A DNA stretch of 64,000 nucleotides from Lithospermum erythrorhizon. Lineage: Eukaryota > Streptophyta > Magnoliopsida > Boraginales > Boraginaceae. Numbering within the stretch: the first letter of the stretch is position 1; every line of letters starts with the position of its first letter. The stretch is taken from NCBI GenBank assembly GCA_019722365.1, contig JADFUC010002364.1, positions 1 through 64,000 of the forward strand, written 5' to 3'. Of this stretch, positions 44,626 through 56,213 are shown in pieces. Position numbers and translations under genes: made by a program. A model generated the notes under the pieces. The model was not told where the DNA came from, searched no databases, and saw nothing but the letters and a program-made list of their open reading frames with translations.

Positions 44626-45904
44626 TTACCAATAGAAATCCCATTTAGGGCGGATTTTGTACATCCTATTATGGCCATGCGGATAATCTGTCTCAGCTCT
44701 TTTGGAATTCTGAAAAGCGCAACATCCTATGCTGTAGATGCCAATGAGAAGCATAACCATGCATATGTTTAGTACTGAGATTTTCTTCCAATCAATTCGA
44801 ACATTTTCAAGAACTCCAGCTTTGCAAGAATCACATTCGTAGCACAGGGTGTTGGGATCATTGTTCCATTTATAGCAATCAGGGTCCTGGACAACTGAGG
44901 ACGTCGTATAGTCGCAATTTGTTGGTGGCTTGCAACAACCTGACTGCATTGTGGAATCATAATAAATACTAGCTAATGTAAATATTATACAACACACTCC
45001 TAATTGGTTAAGAATAACATAATTCAATAATAATTACTCTATTATTTTTTTCCTTCTTGTTTTCTTTTGGATTCACCTTTGACACTCAAATAATTTTGCT
45101 TGTCATTTGTGGTTATGGATCTACGACTTATTAAAAAATATTTTATTATGTCACACTGTAAATGACACAGTCCCACGTCAAACATAGATTACTAAAATAC
45201 AAATTATTTAATAATATCTTGGATCACTCCTCCTATCACCAATTTATTTTAGAATAAAATCACATCACTCTTAAAATGGTATCAGGTCAGTGCATTAATA
45301 AATTTCACGTGTAACCCCGTCCAGCATGTACCGGTGACCAATGTTGAGGTCCAAGTGAACCGGGGTCTATGTGGATTGGTTACACGTGCGGGAGGGTATA
45401 AAAGACCCGATCCCACATCAAAATATTATTAAAATAATACAAACTACTAATTAATAAGATCCTGACCACTCCTTCGGTTATTAATTGATTTTATGATGGA
45501 ACTTGACCCATAATCTTATTAAATAATTTGTATTTTAGTAATCTTTCAATGTAAAACTGTCCTTTACACCCACATTTCAAAGTTACAAACTTTTGCCGCT
45601 AGAATAAATAATACCGTATTTTTGTTTGAATATAGACTCTATCAAAAATTTTGTTAACGCTTATTATTCAAGGAACTGTAATCCCATCTTTTATGCCATT
45701 TAATATTAAATTAACTACTTTAAATATATCACTTAATAATCCACCATTCTAAATGCTACCATAATGAGGTGTTTCTTTTTCAGATTAAAAAAGTTAATTA
45801 CTTTTTGTATTGGATTGGAAAACTATAAGATAATACACCCACTGTTTATTATTATTATTATTGTTGTTCTAGGATAGTAGATTACATATTTATCTATCTA
45901 TCTA

Positions 45905-45945
<41 letters not shown>

Positions 45946-48900
45946 TATATTATATTATATTATATTATATATATATATAAAAGCACGAAGTTGTTCTCAA
46001 AGTTTCTCACCTTTCGAACGGACTTAAAATACCTTTGCTCAAATAATCTTTATTTGACAGTTATTGAAGTTTATAATTATATTTTGATAAATTTTAATTT
46101 AACTAAAATATAAATACAAATCCAACAATATAAGATTCCACATATAAAAACCATCTCATTGTAGGAATCTATTTTTATTTAATACCATATATCATTCATT
46201 ATCGGACAATGCCGAGCATGTCCTTAATTTTTAATCACCAGACTACTAGGCTAAACCTGGTTTGTAATTAAACTACCAACATAATATATTCCAATAAAAG
46301 AACAATAATCATTAGTTTTATTTTGTCAACTAATTCGACAATGCATGCATTATGCTACTTAAGACAATTTTTTGAAATATGTTTATTTTGATAAAAATAT
46401 TCTTATTAAAAAAAATTATTTTGATACTTAATTGAGGACAACTTGAATTTATCAAATAAATAAAAACGGAAAAACAGAATCCTATAGTAATCAATTTTAG
46501 TTTTTCAAAATTTTAATTTTAATCATATTCAAAGTTTTATACATAATGTATTGCTTATCTTTTTTGCAACGTAAGAGACACAAATCTAACCTACAAACAA
46601 ACTTTCATATAGGTTGATAAATCAGATCGAATAGCTTCAACACTTAACGTCCACAACATAAAATAGCTAAAATCGTCTTGTGTTATTCATTGATACTCTA
46701 TAATCGTCAAGATACAATTGCTAAATTGTCTTCAATTCTCATTGTCTAAACGGTAATGCTTTTATCATTAAAAACATTACTTTATTTGAATTTTTATTAA
46801 TAAATTTTAACAAAATTGACCAAACAACTATGATGTGAATACAAAATTTTCATGTTAATTATTCTATGATAGAAGGTTTCAAATATTATATTTTTACAAA
46901 CTTTATACAACATATTAAAAAATATTGAAGTTTAAAATTGAAAAAGCAACCATCAAAATTTAAAATTGGATAATATTTTAGGGATGAAGGGAATATTTTA
47001 TTGTTATTGTTATTTTTTCAATTTTCTTCATTCAGCTTAAACATCATCAGTAGCATATATATATAGGCATGTGTTCCTAAAATTTGATTTTATTAGACAT
47101 TTTTATTTTCAATATAAAATTTAAATGGTAAATTGGTTTTATTATTTAATTTAATATATTTTAAATTAGGTGATTGAATTTGATTTTTATTTTATTTTCT
47201 ACATTATTTTTATTATAAAATTAAAAGTTATAATAAACTAATAAATAAAGTGGCCAAAGATTAATCATTGATCCATTATAATTATTTAAAAATTATATTC
47301 CAAAATTTGATTTTCTATCAACTGGGTCCTTTGGCATACACTCAAATATCTTATTCAATATTATACCCTTCCATATATACATATCAATATTTTATCTTGA
47401 AGTTAATTCACTTTCATTTAACAATTATTAAATTCATGAATAAATAAAGTTATTTTCATAACCAATAAGTATTTTAATTTTGAAAAATGGAACAATTTTT
47501 TTTACATATTTTTAATATAAAATATAATAAAGTATTAAGTATATGAGGGTATACATGTAGTTGAGTATGCCAAAATTAAAAGGTTAAACCTCAAATATGC
47601 TGCTCTTACGCTATTCACCCTCGGAGCCTACACGTGAGGTAAATCGGTGGACGTGTCTCAATTGGTCAGGGGACTTGAGCTTCCCTTTAAACCATTTCAA
47701 TATGAGATTATACCAATTTCTGCGTGACTCGAACTCCACACCGCATGAAGAGGTTATAGTGTCGGTACTTAGCACTCAAACTTTACCAATCGAAGCTAAG
47801 GTCTGGGCAAAAATGAAGAACCTAATCTGCTATATTAAACTCAAGCGACCTAATTCTGATCTATATACATTGAAGAAAATAGTAATAGATAAAATTTGGA
47901 AATTACGTATGTCACTAAACATTTGTACATGTATATTTTGTCTTAATCATCTGATAGTTGTTTCTCTTGGGGTTAGTATGTACAAGCATTTTGCATAAAA
48001 GATTTGATGACAAATTACTTTTATTCATTAATATAATAATATAAAATTTCCACATCGTATATAATTTATAGTAAAAGATTTGACTTCAGCTTTATACCCA
48101 TTTTAGTATGTTTATCAGAATTTTAATGAAATGATGTTCTTTATAATTTATAAAATTTTATTTATTACTCCATATCTAATTTTGTTTCTCAACTAATATC
48201 TTTTTATTGTATATAATTATAGCAAATAAATCACGTGAAACAAAAAAATACCACGTGCAACGCACTGTCCCTTTTTACTAGTAAATTAATAAGTGGTGAA
48301 GTTTTATTATTATTATTATTGGTCTAGTACTCCATCTAAACAATTTTTTCCTTTCCCCAACGCATTAAATAGGGGTGTAAAATGTTACCCAAATATTGTA
48401 TTGGAAATTGAAAATGATAAATATTTTAAAATAAAATAAAAGTGTTAGGACAACAAATAAAAAAAATGAAAAGAGTAGTGGTTTAAACTTTCAAAACATG
48501 CAAGTATTGGTTTGATAAAAATAAATAAAAATTCATTCAATTCATGAATTCATTGTAATGACACGTTTGATCATACGTGTTTCAAAATATTTACCATTCG
48601 ATCATAGATGTTTTAAAATGACCTATTCGGTCATACATGTTTTAAAAAAGTGTTCCACTTGATCACTCCGTCAAAATGGATATTAAGTTTGACTTTTTGG
48701 GACAAATTAACAGGGGTAAAATTGTACAACATTCATTTTTAGATAATTTTTCAATTTTAATAAATTTTCGGGAAAATATTTGTCACATCCAAATATTAAT
48801 TAATCTCATCCAAATATTTTATTCAAATTAATCGAATCCAAATATTTGTACCAAAATTGTAGAAAAAATGAAAACTTATCTAAAAAATGAGTGTTGGACA

Positions 48901-49842
48901 ATTTTATCTCTATCAATTTGCTCCAAAAAGTCAAATTTAAAATCCATTTTGATCGGGGCGGGATACTCTTTCAAACACGCGCTGATCAACGAAGTTATTT
49001 TCAAACACGATTTTGGCCGAATCGTCATTAACTCTTACTATTTTTACTTTCGAGATAGTATGACCATATATTATTTTTATTCTTTATTCTAATAAATAAT
49101 AACTATATAAATGGATTTTATAAAAAAAAAATTATAATATTAGTTTTCAAAATCTTTATGAAGTTATTGATGTTCAAAAGTTTGCCTCGAAAAACACAAA
49201 GATCAATCAAAATGACTATGTAAAAATACGACTTTTCAATATCAAACTTCAAATATAGGAGTATATGTTTAAAAAAAACTACTTAATCAGATTAAAACAA
49301 ACTGGGAAGCATCTAATAACTAAATAAACAAATTGGACTCATATATATACCTGAACGGGTGACAAATATTTGGTGAGATAATCGTAAGGAGTCCAAGAAA
49401 CAACTTGAGCACAAGTTTTTGAACCCAAAATACAACTCTTAATAGAATTCCAATAATGAGGATCTTCAATTCTCTTTCTTAGCCAAGGAGAATACTTATC
49501 AAGATGGTATTCCTTGTAAAGCCTTCCAGGAACATCAACACCCCGACCTTTGCTTGTAACAACAAATCCAAACAAAGTTATTCCCATCAAAGTGGCTATA
49601 ATGAAGATCATGACAACTAAATAGAGATAAAGTGCCCAAGAAACATGAAAACATGCCCCAATAAAACCAGCCAACGAAATTATGAGGACGATGAAGCCGA
49701 TGATTAGAAGCGGTGTTTGGAGGAAATTCTCACATGTTGTGCTACTCTTTGCCATCCATAAACCTGCCCCTATAATAGGAATCGATGCTAATAGAGTGAA
49801 GAGGTTCAAGAATCCTATCACTGTGTTACTAAACCTATACAT
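44626..49842 (-). CDS. Plant tetraspanin (TET7/8/9-like), two exons
   Basis: Exon 1 is 49842-49351 (164 codons, donor GT at 49350-49349) and exon 2 is 44943-44626 (acceptor AG at 44945-44944, 105 codons and stop), joined in phase 0 to give 269 residues, the usual family length. Four membrane segments are at residues about 8-30, 45-65, 69-95 and 220-240. The large extracellular loop (about 96-219) carries the plant/animal tetraspanin GCCK signature at 166-169 and further paired cysteines (174, 187, 198, 201, 204). The short C-terminal tail ends RPKWDFYW. The intron falls directly before Ser-Gly-Cys-Cys-Lys, the known position in Arabidopsis relatives. Tetraspanins organise plasma-membrane and vesicle microdomains. 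Both exons are intact, unlike everything around them. The paralogue identity is not resolved. Confidence 0.93.
45168..45575. repeat. Foldback repeat with GC-rich stem in the intron
   Basis: GATTACTAAAATACAAATTA (start of a perfect 27-bp arm, 45187-45213) has its inverted copy at 45517-45543, and similarity extends outwards to TGTAAATGACA and its partner. Near the centre a second hairpin pairs CACGTGTAACC (45306-45316) with GGTTACACGTG (45378-45388), plus ACCCCG with CGGGGT. TATAAAAG (about 45398) and two TCCCAC(A/G)TC motifs (about 45174 and 45410) are inside. It looks like a foldback transposon or MITE. Confidence 0.7.
45849..45980. repeat. TTA/ATT and TATAT microsatellite
   Basis: TTATTATTATTATTG repeats at 45848, a (TTA)n array at 45906-45940, then repeated TATAT units to a TA run ending near 45979. 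It lies in the tetraspanin intron. Confidence 0.95.
47600..47820 (-). mobile_element. SINE-like tRNA-derived segment
   Basis: On the minus strand, TAGCTTCGATTGGTAAAG (about 47790-47808) resembles a polymerase III A box, and about 55 bases later GGAGTTCGAGTCACG (about 47725-47738) resembles a B box. This is the layout of tRNA-derived SINE heads. The body runs left to about 47600; no poly(A)/poly(T) end or target duplication was found. The overlapping 133-codon plus frame is probably chance. Confidence 0.4.
48558..49030. mobile_element. Inverted-repeat (MITE-like) element in the intron
   Basis: Long imperfect arms: AATGAC(A)CGTTTGAT-type at the left end and its complement at about 49010-49028. 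The inner arms include TTTGACTTTTTGG (48688-48700) paired exactly with CCAAAAAGTCAAA (48923-48935), AAAATGGAT with ATCCATTTT-like, and ATTGTACAACATTCATTTTT with its near complement at 48882-48900. No transposase is encoded. Confidence 0.65.
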
Positions 49843-52262
49843 TTTTTCTTTCTTGTTTTGTTTTTAGTTGTTCTGTTTGTGGATGTATCTTTATGTATAT
49901 GGGTGAGTGTTCCAACTTTTCATGATGATGCTTGAGAGTACAATGCAATAAAAATAGGTTTATCTTTCTTTTGTACGAATATTATATATATATACTAATG
50001 CTACCCTTAGTATGCTATATGTTAAAGTGAGTGGATTGCTCTCTTAGCTAGCAAGTAAATTAAAATACCACCGGGAATATTCCCGCGATGACCATATTTC
50101 TTATTACTGTAGCCATTCTGTCTAAAGAGAAATTAAACATATTAAAAGTGCATTTAACTATTACCTAGTGCCTCCATTTGAAAATCATTGATCAAAACCA
50201 AAATATTTTAAACCTTGTCTTTTAATTTGGTGTAGCACAATATGATAAATTTTATTTAACAGAACAAGTTCTGTTCACTACTAGAGAAATATTTTTAAAG
50301 GTTTAAAGGACAGGAAAATACTTGTCATATACAAAAAAGAGTATAAAGGAAAAAAATAAGACAGAAAATAATTTAGACCAGAATGTGATATTCGGGTTTT
50401 ATATAAATGACAAACATAAACAATACTATTAAAAATTAATAGAAAACTGAAATAAATGGACTTCGTGTCTACTGTCGTAGGTACTAATATCAAATAATTA
50501 ATTAATATATATTACGTAGAAATTTCTCTATTAAAAGTCTATTTAATTAATTATTATAATTACAATCACTTAGAATTTGTTTTCTTCTAGCTAATCATTA
50601 CTACAATCCCAATTTAAGTGTGAAGTTTGCTTATTCAATAAAACTAGCCAATATTAGACGTACTTTTATAATAACACGATAAATTGTTTCAAGTTGAATT
50701 TATATTTACCTCTACATATTAATTAAGGTTAATGATATATTTGATCACATATGTTATGATTCGATCTCACATGTTTCGATTTGTCTTATATAATCGCACA
50801 TGTTCAGCTTTTTGTGTCCCACTTGGTACAATAGTCAAGTTTTTTTTCTTTCAAATTGAGTAATTTTTTCCCATGTGAGCGGCACTTGATATTAGTTTCT
50901 GGGCAAAATTTCCAATAAAAGGTAATAAATTTCGATTTAAAATTTTTTGTCTCGTTTGACTACATACGTTTCAGTTTATTCATCATTCGGTTTCACATAT
51001 TTCGATTTGTTCTATTTGAACATACATTGATAGATTAATGGGCGAGTGAGAGTAGTTCATGAGTCCAGTTCACGTATTGGGCCATAGTTATTAGGTTTAT
51101 GTTTACTATCTTGGAGTCTATTATGTCTCCTCTATAAAGAGACATACTATTGGAATTCATACTCAAGCAATTCAAAATAATATTTTATGTTACTTTGTCA
51201 TTCTTTTAAATATTTTGATGTCTTGTTTGTGGATTTTCTAATATGTAATCTGTGTTTGGTTGTAAATTAATTAAGTTAATAAATTCATATAAATTGAATT
51301 CTATTAATTTAAATGAATTAATTTTGACTGTCTATAATGGGTTTATACAAATACTTATTGAATGCGGAAAAAAGAGAGAAAAGATGTTTTCTTGGATTAA
51401 AATGTTTTGTCTACGGAGCGATCTGTACAACCTTCCCTTGAAGTAGATTAAGCTTTTTTTTCTCTATTGTGGGTTAGATTAAGTTTCTTTTCTCTATTGA
51501 AGAAGACGATTAAGGTTTTTTTGTCTCTATTGTGGGTTAGTTTAAATTTGACTGAAATTTGAAGGGTTCGAAAGGAGTGGGCTTCCCATGTATTGGTTCT
51601 GTGGGAATGTTCTTCCATCGATGTTTTGATTCTCTAGATATGTTCTTCCGTCGATGTTTTGATGTTTTGGTTTTCTGGTACCGACGATGTATTTCCGACT
51701 TATTGGTGGTCCGAAGACTTATTTTCATCGATTTTTTATTATTGTTCCAAAAACATGCCAATTCTATGAAATTATTATAAGTTTAAAATATTGTCTTGAA
51801 TTATTTGAGTATGAATAATAATAATTTGTCGATTTATAGACGAGATAAAATAGCTTTCGAAATACTAAACCTAAACCTTAATTCTATCAATTGTAACTCA
51901 ATAAACAAATCGACTCATGATCTATTCGTCCATAACTCTATCATATATGTTCCGAAATCAGTTACTTTAATACTTCTGTTATAACATCCGTTAAACTAGG
52001 TTTTTCGAGGCCACTTGTAAAAGGCATACCTCATGCAAAAGATGAAATGTTGTTGGTCATTCGAGTTCATATGTCTAAATTCTAATTTCTATCACGATGC
52101 TAAAATATAATTATTGGCATCTTACATGAACATCAATTAATTCATGTTATTGGCTTTTTAAGTGGACGCTAATGGTTCATGTATTTAAATAGACAAAAGC
52201 GGCATACTCAATTTTTTCGTTAGTGTAAATAAGAACGATTCTCTTAGGATGTAAGTAGCTAA
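49843..52262. other. Tetraspanin upstream region and intergenic DNA
   Basis: A minus-strand TATA candidate is the TATATATA run at 49985-49997, about 145 bases before the start codon, followed by a leader rich in A and C. Further right is A/T-rich DNA with motifs like those of the 48558 element (TTTGATCACATATGTT, GTTTCGATTTGTTCTA at about 50740-51020). TCTCTATTGTGGGTTAG is repeated twice (about 51462 and 51524). Short frames near 51540-51780 overlap on both strands and carry no domain. Confidence 0.45.
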
Positions 52263-52632
52263 TGGTTGAAATAGACTTAAATTTTATAATAGAGCGAACC
52301 ACATGGAAAGATTTGAAGGAATAAGCTTATACTTGGACCTATAAATAGGGTCTTAGTTTTAGTGTATTCATTGTACAAATAGTTAGTGAGTTTTGCTATA
52401 TAGTAAAAGGACTCTTGTTATTCTTGAATGTATTCACGATTGTAATTCCACAACTATTTAGTAATAATACTTGTCTTTCCTCTGTGGAGTAGTCTAGGGT
52501 TACTAGTGTAATCCTAGAAAACCACGTTAAATTTTACAACCATTTCTTTATCGCTTGTGTCAAGTAGTGTTATTGTTTAGTTTCTTTATTGTCTTCGTAT
52601 TTCTAACCATTTATTGTAGCTTTTGCACAATA
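52263..52632 (+). repeat. Tork 5' LTR
   Basis: Matches 56449-56813 in the same orientation: GACCTATAAATAGG(G/A)TCTTAG, then AGTTAGTGAGTTTTGCTATA, ATTCCACAACTATTTAGTAA and CTAGGGTTACTA. The CTATAAATAG TATA box is at 52340. A tRNA-Met-like primer site ATTGGTATAAGATTCG follows at about 52635. Confidence 0.85.
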
Positions 52633-52639
52633 AATTGGT

Positions 52640-53380
52640 ATAAGATTCGATTACGATTGGGAAGGATGGGAGGGAATCATGAAGTTCGAAGTGGAGAAGT
52701 TCAATGGATGCGCTTCAATCAACAAGAAGCTACGTCAGACCGAGAAGAGAAACCCAACAACAATGATGAAAGAATGGAAGAAAAATAGGTCGGCATGTCG
52801 ACAATACGATTATTTTTGTATGACATCAAGTACTACTATGAAGGAGATGGACGCCAAAAACTCGTAAGCTCGAGACAAGTACATGACTTAAGAGCATCGA
52901 ATCGCTTGTACGTGAAGGTGTTAAGCTATCCCGGTTTCTGTTCGAGCAAGTATTTCACTACGAACGACACCTTATCAGTACACAAAAATTTAGCAAATTT
53001 GTAAAATTTAGATGTTGAAATTGAGGATGAAGACAAGGCCTTGTTGTTGCTGAACTCGCTGCCAGACAAGTATGATCACCTTATCATTACTTTATTGTAT
53101 GGTAAGGATAAGATCAGATTTGAAGACGTGTCAAATGCACTTGTGAAGAACGAAAATCGGAAGATGGAAGTTGCAAAACACAAAGATTAGGTGTCTGAAG
53201 CATTGACAGTTAATGAAAAAAAGAAGAAATCTAGCATGAAGTCATCTCTACAGACCACAAAGAGAAAATTGGTCAAAAGATCAATGTTCTTTATGTTACG
53301 AGAAAGGACATTGGAAATCGGATTGTCCAAGGTTGAAAAACAAAGGGAAGCCGAATGTGAATATAGCTAAACATAAAGTG
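52640..53380 (+). pseudogene. Tork gag with CCHC zinc knuckle
   Basis: FEVEKFNGCA (about 52682) opens gag. A LLLLNSLPDKYDHLIITLLY block (53043-53100) followed by FEDVSNALVKNENRK matches the UBN2/Retrotran_gag C-terminal half. The knuckle CSLCYEKGHWKSDC (53287-53328) is exact C-x2-C-x4-H-x4-C. Frameshifts and stops break the gene between blocks. Gag packages RNA; the knuckle binds it. Confidence 0.75.
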
Positions 53381-53419
53381 GAGACTATTTTGTCTTGGTA
53401 TTAGAAGACGGAGTGGCCT

Positions 53420-53790
53420 AAATAATGACTTGTACATTCTTAGAAAAGGTTCACGTGTTTTCCAACTCTAGTCGGTTGTCATTGGGCCGAGGTAGTGACT
53501 TACGCTTGTCATCTCATCAACATGCTTCCGTCAACTACGCTCAATGCCAGAATCCTTTGGAGGTGTGGCTGTGTGTACCAAGCACGACTACTGCATCGAT
53601 TGTATATTGGTGGATGTCCGAGTTATTATCACGTAACAGAGTCCAAGTTAGACCCTAGAGCCAAGAAAGTCATCTTCTTGAAATTTGCTAGTGGTGTGAA
53701 AAGATAACCATTGTCGTGTCCGGAGTCAAAGAAGATAGTAATAAGTAGGGATGTTACATTTGATGAGATGAGTATGCTTGGTCAATGAAC
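53420..53790 (+). pseudogene. Tork integrase C-terminal tail after internal deletion
   Basis: Only the end of integrase remains: VTYACHLINMLPSTTLN (about 53490-53540), CPSYYHVTESKLDPRAKKVI (53620-53675), then SKKIVISRDVTFDEMSML (53717-53778). The distance from the gag knuckle is about 150 bases where about 1.3 kb would be expected, so protease, the HHCC domain and the catalytic core have been deleted. Confidence 0.75.
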
Positions 53791-53809
53791 AATTAAAAAT
53801 GAAGTTTGG

Positions 53810-55500
53810 GTGGAGCTTGACGAGGTTACTCCAAAAACGGTGGAGCAAATTGGTTCAGATGTTCAAGAGGACTCGATTGCAGTTAAAGATGTGCGAATTT
53901 CAAAGAAGAACGTTGTTGGATGTAAATGGGTTTTTTCTAAGAAAGATGGTATCTTGAGCAAAGACAAAGTCCGTTACAAGGCAAGATTAGTGGCGAAAAG
54001 ATTTTCACAACAGGAAGGAATTTATTACAATGAAGTTTTCTCTCATGTCGTGAAACACTAGTAAATTCGTGTTTTATTGGCCTTGGTAGCACAATGTGAC
54101 CTCGAGTTAGCTCAACTCGATGTAAAAAGCCTTTTTACTTGACAACTTAGAAGAAGAGATCTATATGACTCAACCTAAGGGGTTTAAAACTGTTGAAAAA
54201 GGAAATTTGGATTGCAAATTGAAGAAGTCTTTGTATGGATCAAGGCCGCCTGCCAATTGTACAAGATTCGATAAATTTATGGTGAAGCAAGGTATCAATA
54301 GGACTTCATATGATCATTACATATTTTTGCAAGTCTGGAAGGTATTAACATTTATCTTTGTTTGTTGAAACATGCAAATTTGCTCATAATAAAATTATAA
54401 CAAATGCAACTAATCGTATAAGTGTATAAAATGAATTACAATAGAATTCATACAAAATACATTACATATGAATAAAAGAATACTTACAGAATTACGCAGC
54501 GGATATGATAAACTTTCCGCTTCCCGAATCCTCTGTATAATCCTCAAAGATCACAAAAGAAAATGCTCTTGGCTCAGTCCACAAAGCAGAGCGGCCGAAG
54601 TCACGCGATTGGATCTCATAGAATCTTACGAGCAATTGGACACCAAAATGAGTCAAAACTTGACTCAAAATGTTAGAGAGAATAAGGGAGGGGGCGGCGG
54701 CTCTTTTGAGGAGGAAGATGAAAATGAAAAACTTAGGTTTTTCATTTCATCTTTTTCCTTATATAGTCCCTTCTTGTTTCGCCCGAATAGCTTGACTCGT
54801 TTGACAAATAGTTAACTCGTTAAGTCGCTAACTAAGTTATTAAACGTGTAAGTAACTTAACAAGTTGGCCACGAGATTGCCGCTTAAACCACAATTGAAC
54901 TAGCAAGTTAATTGATTCGGGTTTTTGTCCAATTTGTATTTACATTATCAATGTAAAATTTTCGATTGGGTATCTTCGCCGATTTCAATCAACTCTAATT
55001 TAACAATATCGATTTAATTCCATACATGGAATATAACTTAACGCTATCGGACATGTGTGTAACCTTTTCGCTCGATATTAGCCGTATAATAATATAATTG
55101 ACCATTATAATTATTATATTGGTTATGTATGGGATCTAGCAATCTGGCATAACCCCTGATATTATCGTGAGTTCCATTTTAGTAATTTACAATTACTATT
55201 TATTGAACACTTAGTTTGAGTAATCTCATTTAACTAAAACTAGTAAATGAATTGTTACAACAATTGTCGCAACGGGCATAATTATATAAATCAAAATACT
55301 TTGATTTCCAACACTGTTATATGTTGATGATATGTTAATAACCAGTTGTAGTAGTGTGGAGATGCAAAAGATGAAAGAATAGGTGAGTAAATCCTTCGAC
55401 ATAAAAGATCTTGGTGAAGCTCCAAAAATAATTGGCATGGAAATAAAGTGGGATCGGATTAAAGGTGTAGTGTGGCTAACACAGTCTTGATACTTAGAGA
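53810..55500 (+). pseudogene. Tork reverse transcriptase, split by insertion
   Basis: The first part (53888-54362) includes GCKWVFSKKDGI, YKARLVAKRFSQQEGIYY and QLDVKS (about 54112), then MTQPKGF and LKKSLYGS. It breaks at TFIFV, exactly before the catalytic strand. The second part resumes at 55314 with LLYVDDMLITS (intact YVDD), then FDIKDLGEAPKIIGMEIKW. The 951 bases between are the nested solo LTR. Other stops and a frameshift are present. Confidence 0.82.
54363..55313 (-). repeat. 951-bp solo LTR nested in the Tork RT
   Basis: Ends are TGTTGAAA and TTTCCAACA, complementary short inverted termini. The flanking five bases are TTGTT (54358-54362) and CTGTT (55314-55318), a target duplication with one change. 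In the minus orientation the start TGTTGGAAATC...ATGCCCGTTG matches the LTR edges at 43868 and 62901. No primer site, polypurine tract or coding is next to it, so it is a solo LTR. Palindromes TGAGTCAAAACTTGACTCA (54649) and ATGAAAAACTTAGGTTTTTC (54724) lie inside. Confidence 0.82.
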
Positions 55501-55537
55501 AACTGGTTAGTATGTTTGACTTAAATGAGAATAAAAA

Positions 55538-56161
55538 ATGGTGGGCACACCATTGGCTCCTTACATGAAGCTTAGTTTTATATTATCACCTACGACCGAA
55601 GAAGAGACTAAAGAAATGTCCAAGGTTTCGTATGCAAATGCAGTGGGATCATTAATGTATGCGATGGTTTGCACAAGGCCAGACATCTCACATGCTGTGA
55701 GCATGGTGAGTCATTATATGCATAGTCTTGGAAAAGGACATTGGCAAGCGGTAAAGTGGATCATGAGATACTTACGAGGAACACTGCATGTTGGGTTAAA
55801 GTATGAGAGAATGGAGACTATGGGTCAACATGTTATTGGGTATGCAGACTCTGATTATGCTGGTGATTTGGATAAGCGACGGTCCACTTCGGGTTACATC
55901 TTTACACTCGCAAGAGGACCAGTTAGTTGGCGTTCGACGTTACAATCAACGGTTGCTTTGTCTACTACTGAGGCGGAGTACATGGCGTTGACTGAAGCGG
56001 CAAAGGAAGCTGTGTGGCTTAGAAATCTAGTGGGGGATTTTGGTATAGTTCAGAGGCAAGTCACTATATTTTGTGATAGTCAGAGTGCTATTTGTTTAAC
56101 CAAGAATCCAGTGCACCACAATTTCATGAAGCATGTTGGGGTCAAGTTTAATTATGTTTAA
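55538..56161 (+). CDS. Tork RT C-terminus and RNase H (intact 207-codon frame)
   Basis: An uninterrupted frame, the longest element-derived one here. After the RT end it reads NAVGSLMYAMVCTRPDISHA and AVKWIMRYLRGT, then the RNase H catalytic residues in order: YADSDYAGD (residues about 107-115), TTEAEYMAL (about 145) and FCDSQSAICL (about 182), and the KNPVHHNFMKH block. A frameshift or stop at 56161 separates the last part, EWVEEWDI and NPADML (to about 56235). A protein is unlikely because nothing upstream is intact; the frame shows that this copy is younger than the SIRE and Tat copies. Confidence 0.7.
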   Translation: MVGTPLAPYMKLSFILSPTTEEETKEMSKVSYANAVGSLMYAMVCTRPDISHAVSMVSHYMHSLGKGHWQAVKWIMRYLRGTLHVGLKYERMETMGQHVIGYADSDYAGDLDKRRSTSGYIFTLARGPVSWRSTLQSTVALSTTEAEYMALTEAAKEAVWLRNLVGDFGIVQRQVTIFCDSQSAICLTKNPVHHNFMKHVGVKFNYV

Positions 56162-56213
56162 GAATGGGTTGAAGAATGGGATATCAATGTGACAAAGGTT
56201 GGTACCGAAGAAA

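Larger units (their letters stand above)
44944..49350 (-). other. 4.4 kb tetraspanin intron
   Basis: Bounded by GT (minus strand, 49350-49349) and AG (44945-44944). It is very A/T-rich and holds a foldback repeat (45168-45575), a TTA/TATAT microsatellite (45849-45980), a SINE-like segment (47600-47820) and an inverted-repeat element (48558-49030). The family intron is commonly much shorter, so insertions have expanded it. The coding reading is unaffected. Confidence 0.88.

Noticed and set aside
45396..45420. Functional snRNA gene promoter
   Set aside because: The TATA lies upstream of the TCCCACATC motif instead of about 30 bases downstream, and no snRNA sequence follows.
47597..47998. 133-codon plus-strand frame in the tetraspanin intron
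   Set aside because: Overlaps a SINE-like segment on the other strand and has no domain.
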